From an uncultured Oscillospiraceae bacterium (GTDB lineage: Bacteria; Bacillota; Clostridia; Oscillospirales; Oscillospiraceae): a stretch of 64,000 nt of DNA. Numbering within the stretch: position 1 is the first letter of the stretch; every line of letters starts with the position of its first letter. The stretch lies in the NCBI GenBank assembly GCA_910587505.1, contig CAJULD010000005.1, positions 39,477 to 103,476 on the forward strand, read 5' to 3'. Positions 1 to 8,516 of this stretch are shown here, piece after piece. The translations under genes were made by a program, and so were the position numbers. The notes beneath the pieces are model-generated. The model saw nothing but the letters and a program-made list of their open reading frames with translations, had not been told where the DNA came from and made no database searches.

Positions 1-228
1 ATGGGCCTGGACACCTTCCGGAAGACCGCCGGGGACATTTGCCGGGGGTTGCGGGCCTCGAAGAAGGCCCCCGGCGCGGAGCGCATCTACACCGCCGGAG
101 AAAAGGAGTGGCTGGCCTGGCAGGAGCGGAAGGACAGGGGCGTGCCGGTGGGGGAATCTGTCCAGAAAGAAATCCTTGCCGTCCGGGATCAGCTGGGGCT
201 GCCCTACCGTTTCCCATTTGAAGACTGA
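1..228 (+). CDS. Ldh-family (malate/lactate/ureidoglycolate dehydrogenase-like) oxidoreductase, C-terminal fragment
   Basis: The reading frame is open from the first base, so the true start lies outside the window and the first Met is probably internal. The 75 visible residues fit the extreme C-terminus of the Ldh family of NAD(P)-dependent 2-hydroxyacid dehydrogenases: a helix ending in a Ser-x-x-x-APG-x-ERI pattern, then a GE-x-E(W) turn, an R-x-x-G-(I/V)-P-V element and a closing LGLPY segment. No catalytic or cofactor residues are in view, so substrate cannot be given. The alpha-galactosidase begins 34 bp downstream on the same strand and could share its transcript. Assignment rests only on the tail pattern. 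Confidence 0.6.
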   Translation: MGLDTFRKTAGDICRGLRASKKAPGAERIYTAGEKEWLAWQERKDRGVPVGESVQKEILAVRDQLGLPYRFPFED

Positions 229-261
229 ATTCTGAAAGAAAAAGAAGGGGGCGCATCTTCC

Positions 262-2586
262 GTGATTCATACAGATCGTTCTTTTTTCATGCTGGAGACC
301 CGGCGGACTTCCTACTGCTTCCGGGTGACGGAGCAGGGCTTTTTGCAGCACCTGTACTACGGCCGCCGTCTGGACCTGTCCGGCGGCTGGGAGGCGCTGG
401 TCCCGCAGGTCCGGCACATGCCGGGAAACGCCGCGGGATGGAACGGAGTCAGTCTGGAGGACATGGCCCTGGAGACCTCCGCCCCCGGACTGGGAGATCT
501 GCGGGAGAGCATGGTCATGGTCCGGACCGCCGGAGGGGATACGCTGACGGATTTCCGCTTTGAAAGCGCGGAGATTCTGCCGGAGAAGCCGGAGCTGGAA
601 GGCCTGCCGTCGTCCTGTGACGGGACAGGAAGTTGCCGGACGCTGCGGGTCTGCCTGCTGGAGCAGAGCGGCGGGCTGCGGCTGGAGCTTCTCTACACCG
701 CCTTTGACAGCTGCGACGTGATCGCCCGGTCCGCCCGGCTGGTAAACCTGGGGGAGGAGCCGGTCGAGGTGCTGCGGCTGCTGAGCAATCAGGTGGATTT
801 CCCGGAGCAGGACTACATTTTCACGGCCTTTACCGGCGCATGGGGCCGGGAGTTCGAGCGGACGGAGACACCCTGCGGTCCGGGGACCGTCGCAGGCGGC
901 AGCCGGACGGGATGCTCCTCCAGCCGGGCCAATCCCTTTGTCATGCTCCGGCGGCGGACGGCGGATGAGGACCAGGGGGAATGCTTCGGCTTCCACCTGC
1001 TCTACAGCGGCGACCATCTTGCGTGCGCCTCCGGCAACCCTTACGGTAAGCTGCGATTCCTCCACGGTATCCAGCCGGAGGGCTTTTCCTGGCGTCTGGA
1101 GCCGGGAGAGAGCTTTACCGCCCCGGAGGCGGCCATGACCTGCAGCTGGGGCCTGGCGGCCATGAGCGGACATCTCCACGCCTTCATCCGGGAGCACGTG
1201 GTCCGGGGCTGGTGGAAGTGCCGGCCCCGGCCGGTGCTGGTGAACAGCTGGGAAAGCTTTTACTTCCGGTTCACTCAGAAGGACCTGCTCCGCCTGGCCC
1301 GGCAGGGCCGGGAGCTGGGGGCGGAGCTGTTCGTGCTGGACGACGGCTGGTTTGGGAAGCGGGATCGGGACGACCGCTCCCTGGGGGACTGGGATATCGT
1401 ATACAAACGGAAGCTGCCCGGCGGACTCCGGGGCCTGTCGGAGAAGGTGCGGGAGCTGGGCATGGGATTCGGCCTGTGGGTGGAGCCGGAGATGGTCAGT
1501 GAAGACAGCTCCCTTTACAGGGCCCACCCGGACTGGGTCCTGGGCAGGATGGAGCAGGCTGTGGGCCGGAACCAGTACATTCTGGATCTGACCCGGCGGG
1601 CGGTGCAGGATCATCTTATCGGCGTACTGACGAAGGTCTTTGAGGAGGCGGAGCCGGTCTATGTCAAGTGGGACATGAACCGGATCATGACGGATACCCA
1701 TACCGCCTCTCTGCCCCCCGAACGGCAGGGGGAGGTTCGTCACCGGTACATTTTGGGGCTTTACCGGGTGCTGCGGACGCTGACGGAGCGGTTCCCCCGG
1801 ATCCTGTTCGAGGGCTGCGCCAGCGGGGGAAACCGGACCGATCCGGGGATGCTGTGCTATATGCCCCAGGTGTGGCTGTCGGACAACACCGACGCGCTGT
1901 GCCGCTGCCGGATTCAGTACGGAGCCAGCTTTGGCTATCCCCAGTCCGTCATGGGCGCCCATGTCAGCGCCAGCCCCAACCACCAGACGCTGCGCCAGGC
2001 CCCTCTGGACAGCAGGTTTCACACGGCCGCCTTCGGCCTGCTGGGGTACGAGCTGGATCTGGGCAGCCTGCCGGACCGGGAGAAAATCCGCGTGGCGGGG
2101 CAGATTGCCTTTTACAAAAAGTACCGGGAGACGCTGCAATTCGGGAAGCTCTACCGCCTCCGGGGCGGGGAAGAGGGACTGTGGCAGCTGATGGCGGTAG
2201 CGGAAGACGGGGGAACGGCCCTGACCTTCCTGCTCCAGCAGGAGAACCGGGCCAACGCCCCGGCGCTGCGGCTGCCGGCACGGGGACTGGAGGCCCGGCG
2301 GGTGTACCGGATCTCCGTCCGTCCGGCGGTGACGGCGCTGGGAGAATTCGGGTCCCTGGTGAACATGGTCTCCCCGGTGCGGATTCGTCCGGGTTCCCTG
2401 GCGGAGTCGGCGGCGGACAGGGTGGTGCGGCTTCCCGGCGAGAAGGAGGAGATCACGGCCTCCGGCGACCTGCTGATGAAGCAGGGGGCGTGGCTGAAGC
2501 AGAGCTTTTCCGGTACCGGCTATGACAGCGAAACCCGTGTAATGGGGGACTGCGGCAGCCGGATGTATATTCTGGAAGCGAAATAG
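262..2586 (+). CDS. alpha-galactosidase, glycoside hydrolase family 36
   Basis: Hydrolyses terminal alpha-1,6-galactosides (melibiose, raffinose-type sugars). The 774-residue length fits full-length bacterial GH36 enzymes: N-terminal beta-sandwich, central (beta/alpha)8 barrel from about residue 330, C-terminal beta domain. Family landmarks visible are LDDGWF near 358, the KWDMNR strand with nucleophile Asp471, a CASGGNRTDPGML loop near 515-530, and WLSDNTD with acid/base Asp541. The start is GTG at 262, preceded by an AAGAAGGGGG ribosome-binding site; a later ATG at 289 has no comparable site. No signal peptide is seen, so it acts in the cytoplasm on imported sugar. No sugar transporter is adjacent in the window. 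Confidence 0.93.
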   Translation: MIHTDRSFFMLETRRTSYCFRVTEQGFLQHLYYGRRLDLSGGWEALVPQVRHMPGNAAGWNGVSLEDMALETSAPGLGDLRESMVMVRTAGGDTLTDFRFESAEILPEKPELEGLPSSCDGTGSCRTLRVCLLEQSGGLRLELLYTAFDSCDVIARSARLVNLGEEPVEVLRLLSNQVDFPEQDYIFTAFTGAWGREFERTETPCGPGTVAGGSRTGCSSSRANPFVMLRRRTADEDQGECFGFHLLYSGDHLACASGNPYGKLRFLHGIQPEGFSWRLEPGESFTAPEAAMTCSWGLAAMSGHLHAFIREHVVRGWWKCRPRPVLVNSWESFYFRFTQKDLLRLARQGRELGAELFVLDDGWFGKRDRDDRSLGDWDIVYKRKLPGGLRGLSEKVRELGMGFGLWVEPEMVSEDSSLYRAHPDWVLGRMEQAVGRNQYILDLTRRAVQDHLIGVLTKVFEEAEPVYVKWDMNRIMTDTHTASLPPERQGEVRHRYILGLYRVLRTLTERFPRILFEGCASGGNRTDPGMLCYMPQVWLSDNTDALCRCRIQYGASFGYPQSVMGAHVSASPNHQTLRQAPLDSRFHTAAFGLLGYELDLGSLPDREKIRVAGQIAFYKKYRETLQFGKLYRLRGGEEGLWQLMAVAEDGGTALTFLLQQENRANAPALRLPARGLEARRVYRISVRPAVTALGEFGSLVNMVSPVRIRPGSLAESAADRVVRLPGEKEEITASGDLLMKQGAWLKQSFSGTGYDSETRVMGDCGSRMYILEAK

Positions 2587-2589
2587 GAA

Positions 2590-2622
2590 AAGGGCGAGAT
2601 CCGGCAGCCGGATCTCGCCCTT
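2590..2622. terminator. bidirectional intrinsic terminator
   Basis: Arms 2590-2604 and 2608-2622 form a perfect 15-bp GC-rich hairpin with a CAG loop. It begins 3 bp after the alpha-galactosidase stop and ends 1 bp before the stop of the converging XRE gene, with A/T flanks on both sides, so it can end both transcripts. Confidence 0.85.
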
Positions 2623-2623
2623 A

Positions 2624-2845
2624 TTACCTTTCCGGATAGTCCATGCCTTTGGGCAGGCCCAGAATATAGTCGGCGGATACATTGTAGAACTGGCAGAGTT
2701 TGATCAGGTCGTCAATGCCGTACCGCGATACTCTTAACTCGTATTTTGAGACGGCAGCCTGCTCGCACCCCAAAACAGCAGCAATCTCTTTTTGAACAAT
2801 ATCCCGGTCCTGACGAAGCGCAGTAAGACGGTCAACATAATCCAT
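2624..2845 (-). CDS. small XRE-family helix-turn-helix regulator
   Basis: A 73-residue protein that is almost only a Cro/C1-type DNA-binding domain: helices around residues 5-12, the HTH at about 17-38 (QKEIAAVLGCEQAAVSKYEL), then the IDDLIKLCQFYNVSADYILGL helix pair typical of the family. No effector or peptidase domain follows. The start has an AGAGGTGA ribosome-binding site. It is divergent from the small gene at 2958, and the spacer carries palindromic repeats that are its likely operator, so it probably represses both directions. It could also be an orphan antitoxin-like regulator; no toxin-like partner is recognised. Confidence 0.85.
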   Translation of the reverse strand: MDYVDRLTALRQDRDIVQKEIAAVLGCEQAAVSKYELRVSRYGIDDLIKLCQFYNVSADYILGLPKGMDYPER

Positions 2846-2872
2846 AAAGATTCACCTCTATGGAAATGATAA

Positions 2873-2934
2873 ATATTCCGAATCAGACTATTTACTTTTA
2901 TTCCGATATAGATTATGATTAATCTGATTCAGAT
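2873..2934. promoter_or_regulatory. divergent promoter/operator region with repeated palindromes
   Basis: Between the XRE and RHH-like genes, 2922-2934 is a 13-bp palindrome (ATCTGA-T-TCAGAT). A related inverted copy lies at 2873-2891, agreeing at 15 of 19 positions when read on the opposite strand. A third partial version (TTCCGATATAGATTAT) lies at 2901-2916. Such paired sites close to both start codons fit autoregulation by the XRE protein. Binding is inferred. Confidence 0.55.
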
Positions 2935-2957
2935 TATAGGGAGGGGATAAGTATTTT

Positions 2958-3149
2958 ATGCAAGGCCGCTATATCAAATCAATCGTCGTTTCCGTTTCCA
3001 TTCCGGAACCGACATACCGGCAGTTGAAAAAACTGGCGGCAGAGGCGGGATGGAATGCCACGGGATATGTGCGGCATCTGATGAATCAGGAGCTTTTGCG
3101 TCGAGGATTGCCTCTGTATACGGACGGCGCGGTCTGGATGGACTTGTAA
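2958..3149 (+). CDS. small ribbon-helix-helix-like protein
   Basis: 63 residues. The segment VSVSIPEPTYRQLKKLAAEAGW followed by a helix YVRHLMNQEL looks like the strand-helix-helix plan of CopG/Arc/MetJ-type DNA-binding proteins; the tail to residue 63 is short and unassigned. It has a strong ribosome-binding site (AGGGAGGGG, 2938-2946). It lies divergent to the XRE gene and shares its operator region, so the two are probably co-regulated. It could be an antitoxin or an accessory regulator; no toxin gene follows, as the next 300 bp are non-coding. The fold call is pattern-based. Confidence 0.5.
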   Translation: MQGRYIKSIVVSVSIPEPTYRQLKKLAAEAGWNATGYVRHLMNQELLRRGLPLYTDGAVWMDL

Positions 3150-3341
3150 CGGAATGGGCGGCGGTCTCACCAGGGGCCGCCGCAACCGGTGCCTCAAGAT
3201 AAGACAGAATGTATAAAGGGTTAATTCGCGGAAGACTGCAAGAAAAACCGTGCGGTCCCACAATCTGGAAAAGCTGTGGTATGCGGAAAAGCGGATTTGT
3301 CAATTTGTCACCGGTTTTGCTCGAAAAATGAGACTTATCAC
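3150..3341. other. intergenic stretch before the glycopolymer island
   Basis: No convincing gene. A weak GC-rich inverted repeat (GGGCGGCGG near 3156 with CCGCCGC near 3176) may end transcription from the small RHH-like gene. The rest shows nothing recognisable until the promoter at 3342. Confidence 0.4.
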
Positions 3342-3370
3342 TTGCAATTCCCATTGCTGTGTGATAGAAT
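3342..3370 (+). promoter_or_regulatory. sigma-A promoter for the glycopolymer island
   Basis: TTGCAA at 3342-3347 and TAGAAT at 3365-3370 with a 17-bp spacer, about 130 bp upstream of the first glycosyltransferase. It is the best promoter match ahead of the island. Confidence 0.6.
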
Positions 3371-3457
3371 GAAAGACACTTGTGCGGAATTGGGGCGTGT
3401 TCTTTTGGCTCCGAATAAGACAAACTTTATGTTATGCAATTACTATGGAGGTAAACG

Positions 3458-3496
3458 ATGGAGCAGGAGCAGTTTACAGTGGGGCGGGATGAGTGA
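3458..3496 (+). other. 12-codon open frame in phase with the GT4 gene
   Basis: ATG at 3458 has a perfect GGAGGT ribosome-binding site (3449-3454) and reads MEQEQFTVGRDE, then TGA at 3494. It is in the same frame as the GT4 start at 3500, separated by one GAG codon. The GT4 start itself has only a weak GAGAG site, so translation may depend on re-initiation after this mini-frame. Confidence 0.4.
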
Positions 3497-3499
3497 GAG

Positions 3500-4660
3500 A
3501 TGAAACCGGTAAGAGTCTGCTGTTTCTGCGAGCGGTGGGAATCCGGAGGGATCGAGTCTTTTCTCTGCAATGTGCTGCTGCATATGGACCTTACAGGTCT
3601 GGAGGTGGACATTGTCGCGGCGCAGATGCAGGACAGCGTTTTTACCCGGCCTCTGAAAGATCGGGGCGTCCGGTTTTATGAGCTCTCCGGGCGGCAGAAC
3701 CGGGTGCCTGAGAACCACCGGCTGTTCCGGAAGCTCCTGGAGGAGCGGCGGTATGACGTGGTTCATCTGCATATCTTTCACGGACTGTCCCTCTGGTATG
3801 GGAGGCTTGCCCGGCGGGCGGGTGTGCCGGTCCGGATTGCCCACAGCCATAACACGGCCTTGCGGAAGAGCCGGACAAGGCCGCTGAAGCTGCTGGTGCA
3901 TCATATAAGCAGAAAACTGTTTACTCGCTGCGCAACGGATCTGTGGGCATGCTCCGGATCAGCGGCGGAGTTTATGTTTCCGGACAACGCCTTAAAAAGC
4001 AGAGGGTTTCAGTTTATCCCCAACGGGATCGATACGGACCGGTTCCGGTTTGACGCAGATGTCCGGGAGAAGGTGCGCGGAGAGCTGGGCGTGCGGGACA
4101 AGTACGTAATTGGAAACATCGGGCGGCTGTGTTACCAGAAGAATCAGAGCTTTCTGCTGGATATCTTTGCGGAAGTGCTCCGACGAAAGCCGGAGAGCGT
4201 TCTGCTTCTGACAGGCGAAGGACCGGACCGGCCGGCGCTGGAAGAGAAGGCAAAGAGGCTGGGAATTGCCGGCAGCGTCATATTTTATGGTACGTCGGAC
4301 CGGGTGGAGCAGCTGCTGTGGGCCATGGATGTGTTTGTGATGCCCAGCAGATTTGAAGGACTGCCGGTTACCGGCGTAGAGGCGCAGGCTTCCGGCGTGC
4401 CCTGCCTGTTTTCTGACGCCATCACGGAAGACTGCCGGATTGCGGAAACTGTGAAATTGCTGTCACTCTCTGCACCGGCAGCAGAATGGGCGGATTTCGC
4501 TCTACAGGGAAACAGCTGCGGAAACAGGGCGGGAGGCGCTTCTGTTGTCCGGCAGGCAGGTTTTGATGTGGAAGATGTAGCCGGAGAGACAGAGCGGTTT
4601 TATTTGAGGGCGGAGAGCTATGGACGAGCCAAAGATTTCGGTTATTGTGCCGGTCTATAA
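3500..4660 (+). CDS. GT4-family glycosyltransferase (GT-B fold)
   Basis: Transfers a sugar from a nucleotide-sugar donor during glycopolymer synthesis at the cytoplasmic face. The N-terminal half (SGGIESFLCNVLLHM, HLHIFHGLSLWYGRLAR, RIAHSHNT) is typical of capsule/exopolysaccharide GT4 enzymes. The donor-binding half has FIPNGIDTDRF, NIGRLCYQKNQ, LLTGEGPDRP and the FVMPSRFEGLPVTGVEAQASG loop carrying the conserved E-x7-E motif. At 386 residues it is full length. Its last 14 codons overlap the start of the next gene, indicating coupling. Around residues 330-350 the sequence departs from the usual helix pattern, which may be divergence or a compensated frameshift. Acceptor unknown. Confidence 0.88.
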   Translation: MKPVRVCCFCERWESGGIESFLCNVLLHMDLTGLEVDIVAAQMQDSVFTRPLKDRGVRFYELSGRQNRVPENHRLFRKLLEERRYDVVHLHIFHGLSLWYGRLARRAGVPVRIAHSHNTALRKSRTRPLKLLVHHISRKLFTRCATDLWACSGSAAEFMFPDNALKSRGFQFIPNGIDTDRFRFDADVREKVRGELGVRDKYVIGNIGRLCYQKNQSFLLDIFAEVLRRKPESVLLLTGEGPDRPALEEKAKRLGIAGSVIFYGTSDRVEQLLWAMDVFVMPSRFEGLPVTGVEAQASGVPCLFSDAITEDCRIAETVKLLSLSAPAAEWADFALQGNSCGNRAGGASVVRQAGFDVEDVAGETERFYLRAESYGRAKDFGYCAGL

Positions 4661-5621
4661 GGTAGAGCAGTATCTTCGGAAGTGTCTGGACAGCATTGTC
4701 AACCAGACGTATCGGAATCTGGAAATTATTCTGGTTGACGACGGTTCGCCGGATGGCTGCGGGGAAATCTGTGATGAGTATGCCGGGCGGGATGAACGGA
4801 TTCAGGTTATCCATAAGGCAAACGGCGGGGTGTCCTCTGCGCGGAACGAGGGGCTGGCTGCGGCCACAGGCGGGTGGATCGGCTGGGTGGACCCGGACGA
4901 CTGGACGGAACCGGCCATGTTTGAAACACTGCTTTGGGCGGTCATGGAGACGGGGGCCGATATTTCGGTATGCGGCCATTGGGAAGAATATAAAAACCGG
5001 ACAGATGCCAGCGGCTGGCCTGTCCGGCAGATTATGAATACGGAACAGGCGCTGGGAGAACTGCTGGAAAATGGCAGGATGAAAAATCTGCTGTGGGACA
5101 GACTCTTCCGGCGAGCGCTGTTTGACAATATCCGGTTTCCGGAGGGAAGAACATATGAGGACATAGCGGTAATGCACTGGCTGTTTCTGCGGGCGGAAAA
5201 GGTGGTATGCCTGCCGGACATCTTATATCATTACCGGCAGAGAGAGGGAAGCATCGTAGATAATGTTTCCCTGGGAAACCGGCTGAATCATTATATCGCT
5301 TCTGCGGAAAGATACGATGCGCTCTCAAAGGACTGGCCGCAGTTTGACCAGCTGATGGAGGCCCAGTGTGCAGCTTCTGCGGCAGGGATCTGGGCGGGAT
5401 ATTTGTCCAATCCCAGGGCAGAGCGAAAAAAATACAAGGCGGAGCTGCATGAAATTGCGGCTTTTTCGGCGCGCCATTACCAAAAAGCGCTGGAGTACAT
5501 GGGGCTGGGGCTGGCCGGACGGCTGGTTCTTCGGTTGACTCCGCATGACAGGTGGTGGGCTTTTATATTGGCGCGGGGTGTGGCGGTGCTGTACGGGTGG
5601 AAGCACGGTCGAAGTCTGTAG
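4620..5621 (+). CDS. GT2-family glycosyltransferase
   Basis: A 333-residue GT-A enzyme with the classical family 2 start: ISVIVPVYKVEQYLRKCLDSI, ILVDDGSPDGCGEICDEYA, NGGVSSARNEGL and a WVDPDDW metal-binding DxD-type motif near residue 95. C-terminal half (RRALFDNIRFPEGRTYEDIAVMHWLF) matches LPS/capsule GT2 enzymes. No membrane segments are evident, so it is a cytosolic or peripheral enzyme adding one sugar to the growing polymer. It overlaps the GT4 gene by 41 bp and is followed by a 174-bp gap with a palindromic element. Sugar specificity cannot be read from sequence. Confidence 0.9.
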   Translation: MDEPKISVIVPVYKVEQYLRKCLDSIVNQTYRNLEIILVDDGSPDGCGEICDEYAGRDERIQVIHKANGGVSSARNEGLAAATGGWIGWVDPDDWTEPAMFETLLWAVMETGADISVCGHWEEYKNRTDASGWPVRQIMNTEQALGELLENGRMKNLLWDRLFRRALFDNIRFPEGRTYEDIAVMHWLFLRAEKVVCLPDILYHYRQREGSIVDNVSLGNRLNHYIASAERYDALSKDWPQFDQLMEAQCAASAAGIWAGYLSNPRAERKKYKAELHEIAAFSARHYQKALEYMGLGLAGRLVLRLTPHDRWWAFILARGVAVLYGWKHGRSL

Positions 5622-5643
5622 CCATACGGAAATAAGAAGCCGT

Positions 5644-5754
5644 ACCAACAGGCGGGAGCAAACATCCTGACGGAAAATTTACCGTCCGGACTGCGCTTTC
5701 CTTCCTTGCCGGTGGAAAATTCTTCCCGTCAATCTGCGCGCTTCGCCTGTTGGT
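5644..5754. repeat. palindromic MITE-like element
   Basis: An 11-bp perfect inverted repeat (ACCAACAGGCG at 5644-5654; its complement at 5744-5754) bounds 111 bp. The match continues imperfectly inward: GACGGAAAATT near 5670 against AATTCTTCCCGTC near 5718-5730. No coding capacity. It sits in the only sizeable gap between two glycopolymer genes. It may be a mobile relic or a large RNA stem-loop. Confidence 0.5.
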
Positions 5755-5795
5755 TCAGATTCCAGGGCCTGAAAATATTTTGAAAATGAAAAGAG

Positions 5796-8516
5796 ATGGG
5801 GACTATGAATAATTTTCATCACAGTCATCATTTGGATTTGGCGAATGAAACACCGGAATATCCGTTCCTTTTTTCCTTTGTGATGGCAGTTTATAATGTT
5901 GAAAGTTATTTAAGCGAAGCTGTTGACAGTCTGATGCAGCAGGACATTGGCTTTGATGCGATTCAAGTCATTTTAGTGGATGATGGTTCAACAGATCAGA
6001 GTGGGGATATATGTGATGCACTGGAGTGCCAGTATCCCGGAAATGTTATAGCACTCCATAAGGACAATGGAGGAGCGGCCTCTGCCAGGAACAGGGGATT
6101 GGAGTTTGCAACTGGACAATATGTTGGATTTATGGATCCCGATGACAAAATATCTAAAAACACCTGTTCGCTGGTATACCGTTTTTTTCAAGAGCATGAG
6201 GCGGAAACCAATATTGTCTCAATCCCCATGACTTTTTTTGGTGCAAAAAAGGGGCCCCACGTTTTAAATTATAAATTTCAAAAGGGAACTCGCGTAATTG
6301 ACTTGCGGGAGCACTACGACTGTATACAGTTGAGTTTGGCATCAATTTTTGTAAAGCATGAGACTGCCTCTAAAATAAAGCTGAACGAGCAGCTGGAAGT
6401 GACAGAGGATGGGCGCTGTTTACTTGAGCTGTTTATGGAGAAGCCGTTCCTTGGAGTAGTCCATAATGCGTCTTATCTTTATCGCAGACGGGCAAATGGT
6501 ACGGTATCCCTGACATCAGGAGTTGTGGGGCGAAAGAGCTGGTATATTCCGTGGGTTGAAGCATTTGCCGAGCAATCAATCAAAGATTATCAGAATAATT
6601 GGGGATATGTTCCGGAATTTGTGCAGTTTACAATTATGTACGAGTTACAATGGCGCTTTTGGAAGGAGCACATTCCCGATGAGGTTTTAACCGATGCGGA
6701 GAAAGCGGAATACCGTCAGAGAGTATATGGGCTGCTTACATATATAGATGATAAAATTATCCGCGCACAGCAGCATCTGGGGACTGTGCGCAAAAATCTG
6801 GTTTTGGATTGTAAATATAAAGAAGAATACAAAAGAGTGCCGCATGTTGCCGGGATAATGTTCAGTCTGAGATACAGTAAATGGGGGTTGCGGCAGAGAA
6901 TTGATTTTGTCACGGTATCTCAAACTTCAATTACCGTTGAAGGGCGTATAACGGTTCCCGCCGTTGAGATGCGCAGATTGGGGGTATGGGCCAGTATTGA
7001 TGGTGCTGAAGTCCAGTGTGAACTGTTCCGGGTAGAAGAGACGGACTGGTTTGCAGACGAACCGTTGTCTACAACGTATGGTTTTAGAACCAGGTTTGCC
7101 AATCGAGATGAGGTATACTGTCACAGGGTTAAATTTTTCTTTCTTTTTGGATCAGAGCGGACGGACTGTGGAAAATTAAATTTTTCCCGTTACTCTCCGA
7201 TTGGAAGCGAGTATCGGAACAGTTACTGCTGGCTCAATGGTCGAAAAATAACGGTGGATCGTGGAACGCTGCTTTTTACAAAATGCGGGGGCAGGGGGAT
7301 ACTTCAGCGGGAACACCGTTTGCTCAGGGAATTGTGGAAGAATAAAAAGAACAGTGACCGTAAGGCTGCGATTGCAAGGCTTCTGCGGTTGATAATAAAG
7401 CCTTTCTGCAGAAAATCAATTTGGATTCTGTCAGATCGCCTGGAATGTGCAGGCGATAATGGAGAAGCTTTATTCAGGTACATTAATCAATATCATTGTG
7501 GGGACGTAGATGCGTATTTCGTTCTGAACAGGGAGTCAGAGGATTATCAGAGGCTGAAAGCAACCGGCCATGTTCTGGACTGCGGTTCCTGGAAATACAA
7601 GTTCCTGTTTTTATGTGCTGATGCGATCATCTCTTCTCAGGCGGAAGATAGTACAGTAAACCCTTTTTACGGGTTTTGGAATCCCTACCGAGACATTATA
7701 AATCAGAAGCCCTTTATTTTTTTGCAGCATGGAGTTATCATAGACAACCTTTCGCAGCAGCTGAATCGCTACAGGAAAAATATTCGGGGCCTGGTTGTTT
7801 CCGCCGTAGCAGAACGTAATTCCATTTGTACAGAGCCTTATTTCTATACTCTGGGCAATCTGTGGATGACAGGTCTCCCGCGGTTTGATTTGCTGTATCA
7901 TGACGAGAAAAAGCGCGTCGTGATTATGCCGACATGGAGAAAGTATTTACTGGACCGGCAGAACCATAATACCGGTATCTGGGAAAAGGGGGCCGCATTT
8001 GACGGCAGTGAATATGTGCAGTTTTATCGGGATTTACTACATGACGAGCGCCTGCAAAGCGCCGCAAAGAGCTTTGGATATTTGCTCTCATTTTTCCCGC
8101 ATCCGAATATACGGCCACATATTGGATCGTTTGAGGTGCCGGAGAATGTGGTGTGTCCGGGGTCAGAAGAAACCTGTTGTGAAGTGCTTGCAAAAAGCGA
8201 CCTGCTGGTAACAGATTATTCGTCTGTTGCAATGGATTTTGGATATCTCAGAAAACCTGTCTTATACTGTCAGTTTGATAAAGAGGAATTTGATCAGGGC
8301 GGTCATATTTGTACACCGGGGTATTTTGATTACGAAAAGGATGGCTTCGGTGAGGTGGTTTATAATCGGGACGACCTGGTGGACGCTATTATTTCCTACA
8401 TGAAAACAGGTTGTCAATTAAAACCCGTGTATCAAGAGCGCATGGATCGGTTTTTCTTTTATAATGATAAAAATAACTGCGCACGTATTTATGAAAAGAT
8501 AAGAGATGAGCTGTAA
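5796..8516 (+). CDS. fusion of GT2 glycosyltransferase and CDP-glycerol glycerophosphotransferase
   Basis: Residues about 25-330 are a GT2 domain (FVMAVYNVESYLSEAVDSL, ILVDDGSTDQSGDICDAL, NGGAASARNRGLEF, FMDPDDK). A linker region of about 200 residues of unclear fold follows. From about 540 to the end is a TagB/TagF-like domain with FLQHGVIID (His near 645), a VVIMPTWRKYL strand near 709 and LVTDYSSVAMDFGYLRKPV near 805. This implies one protein that adds a sugar and transfers glycerol- or another polyol-phosphate from a CDP donor. Start is ATG 5796 or, with a better-placed GGGG site, ATG 5805. AT-rich codon use differs from flanking genes. A 900-residue paralogue lies at 10441. Confidence 0.88.
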   Translation: MGTMNNFHHSHHLDLANETPEYPFLFSFVMAVYNVESYLSEAVDSLMQQDIGFDAIQVILVDDGSTDQSGDICDALECQYPGNVIALHKDNGGAASARNRGLEFATGQYVGFMDPDDKISKNTCSLVYRFFQEHEAETNIVSIPMTFFGAKKGPHVLNYKFQKGTRVIDLREHYDCIQLSLASIFVKHETASKIKLNEQLEVTEDGRCLLELFMEKPFLGVVHNASYLYRRRANGTVSLTSGVVGRKSWYIPWVEAFAEQSIKDYQNNWGYVPEFVQFTIMYELQWRFWKEHIPDEVLTDAEKAEYRQRVYGLLTYIDDKIIRAQQHLGTVRKNLVLDCKYKEEYKRVPHVAGIMFSLRYSKWGLRQRIDFVTVSQTSITVEGRITVPAVEMRRLGVWASIDGAEVQCELFRVEETDWFADEPLSTTYGFRTRFANRDEVYCHRVKFFFLFGSERTDCGKLNFSRYSPIGSEYRNSYCWLNGRKITVDRGTLLFTKCGGRGILQREHRLLRELWKNKKNSDRKAAIARLLRLIIKPFCRKSIWILSDRLECAGDNGEALFRYINQYHCGDVDAYFVLNRESEDYQRLKATGHVLDCGSWKYKFLFLCADAIISSQAEDSTVNPFYGFWNPYRDIINQKPFIFLQHGVIIDNLSQQLNRYRKNIRGLVVSAVAERNSICTEPYFYTLGNLWMTGLPRFDLLYHDEKKRVVIMPTWRKYLLDRQNHNTGIWEKGAAFDGSEYVQFYRDLLHDERLQSAAKSFGYLLSFFPHPNIRPHIGSFEVPENVVCPGSEETCCEVLAKSDLLVTDYSSVAMDFGYLRKPVLYCQFDKEEFDQGGHICTPGYFDYEKDGFGEVVYNRDDLVDAIISYMKTGCQLKPVYQERMDRFFFYNDKNNCARIYEKIRDEL

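Noticed and set aside
2624..3149. XRE and RHH-like pair as a toxin-antitoxin module
   Set aside because: Both look like DNA-binding proteins and they are divergent. Neither shows a toxin fold, and no third gene is adjacent.
3276..3503. 75-codon open frame upstream of the GT4 gene
   Set aside because: No ribosome-binding site and no homology recognised. It overlaps the promoter at 3342-3370.
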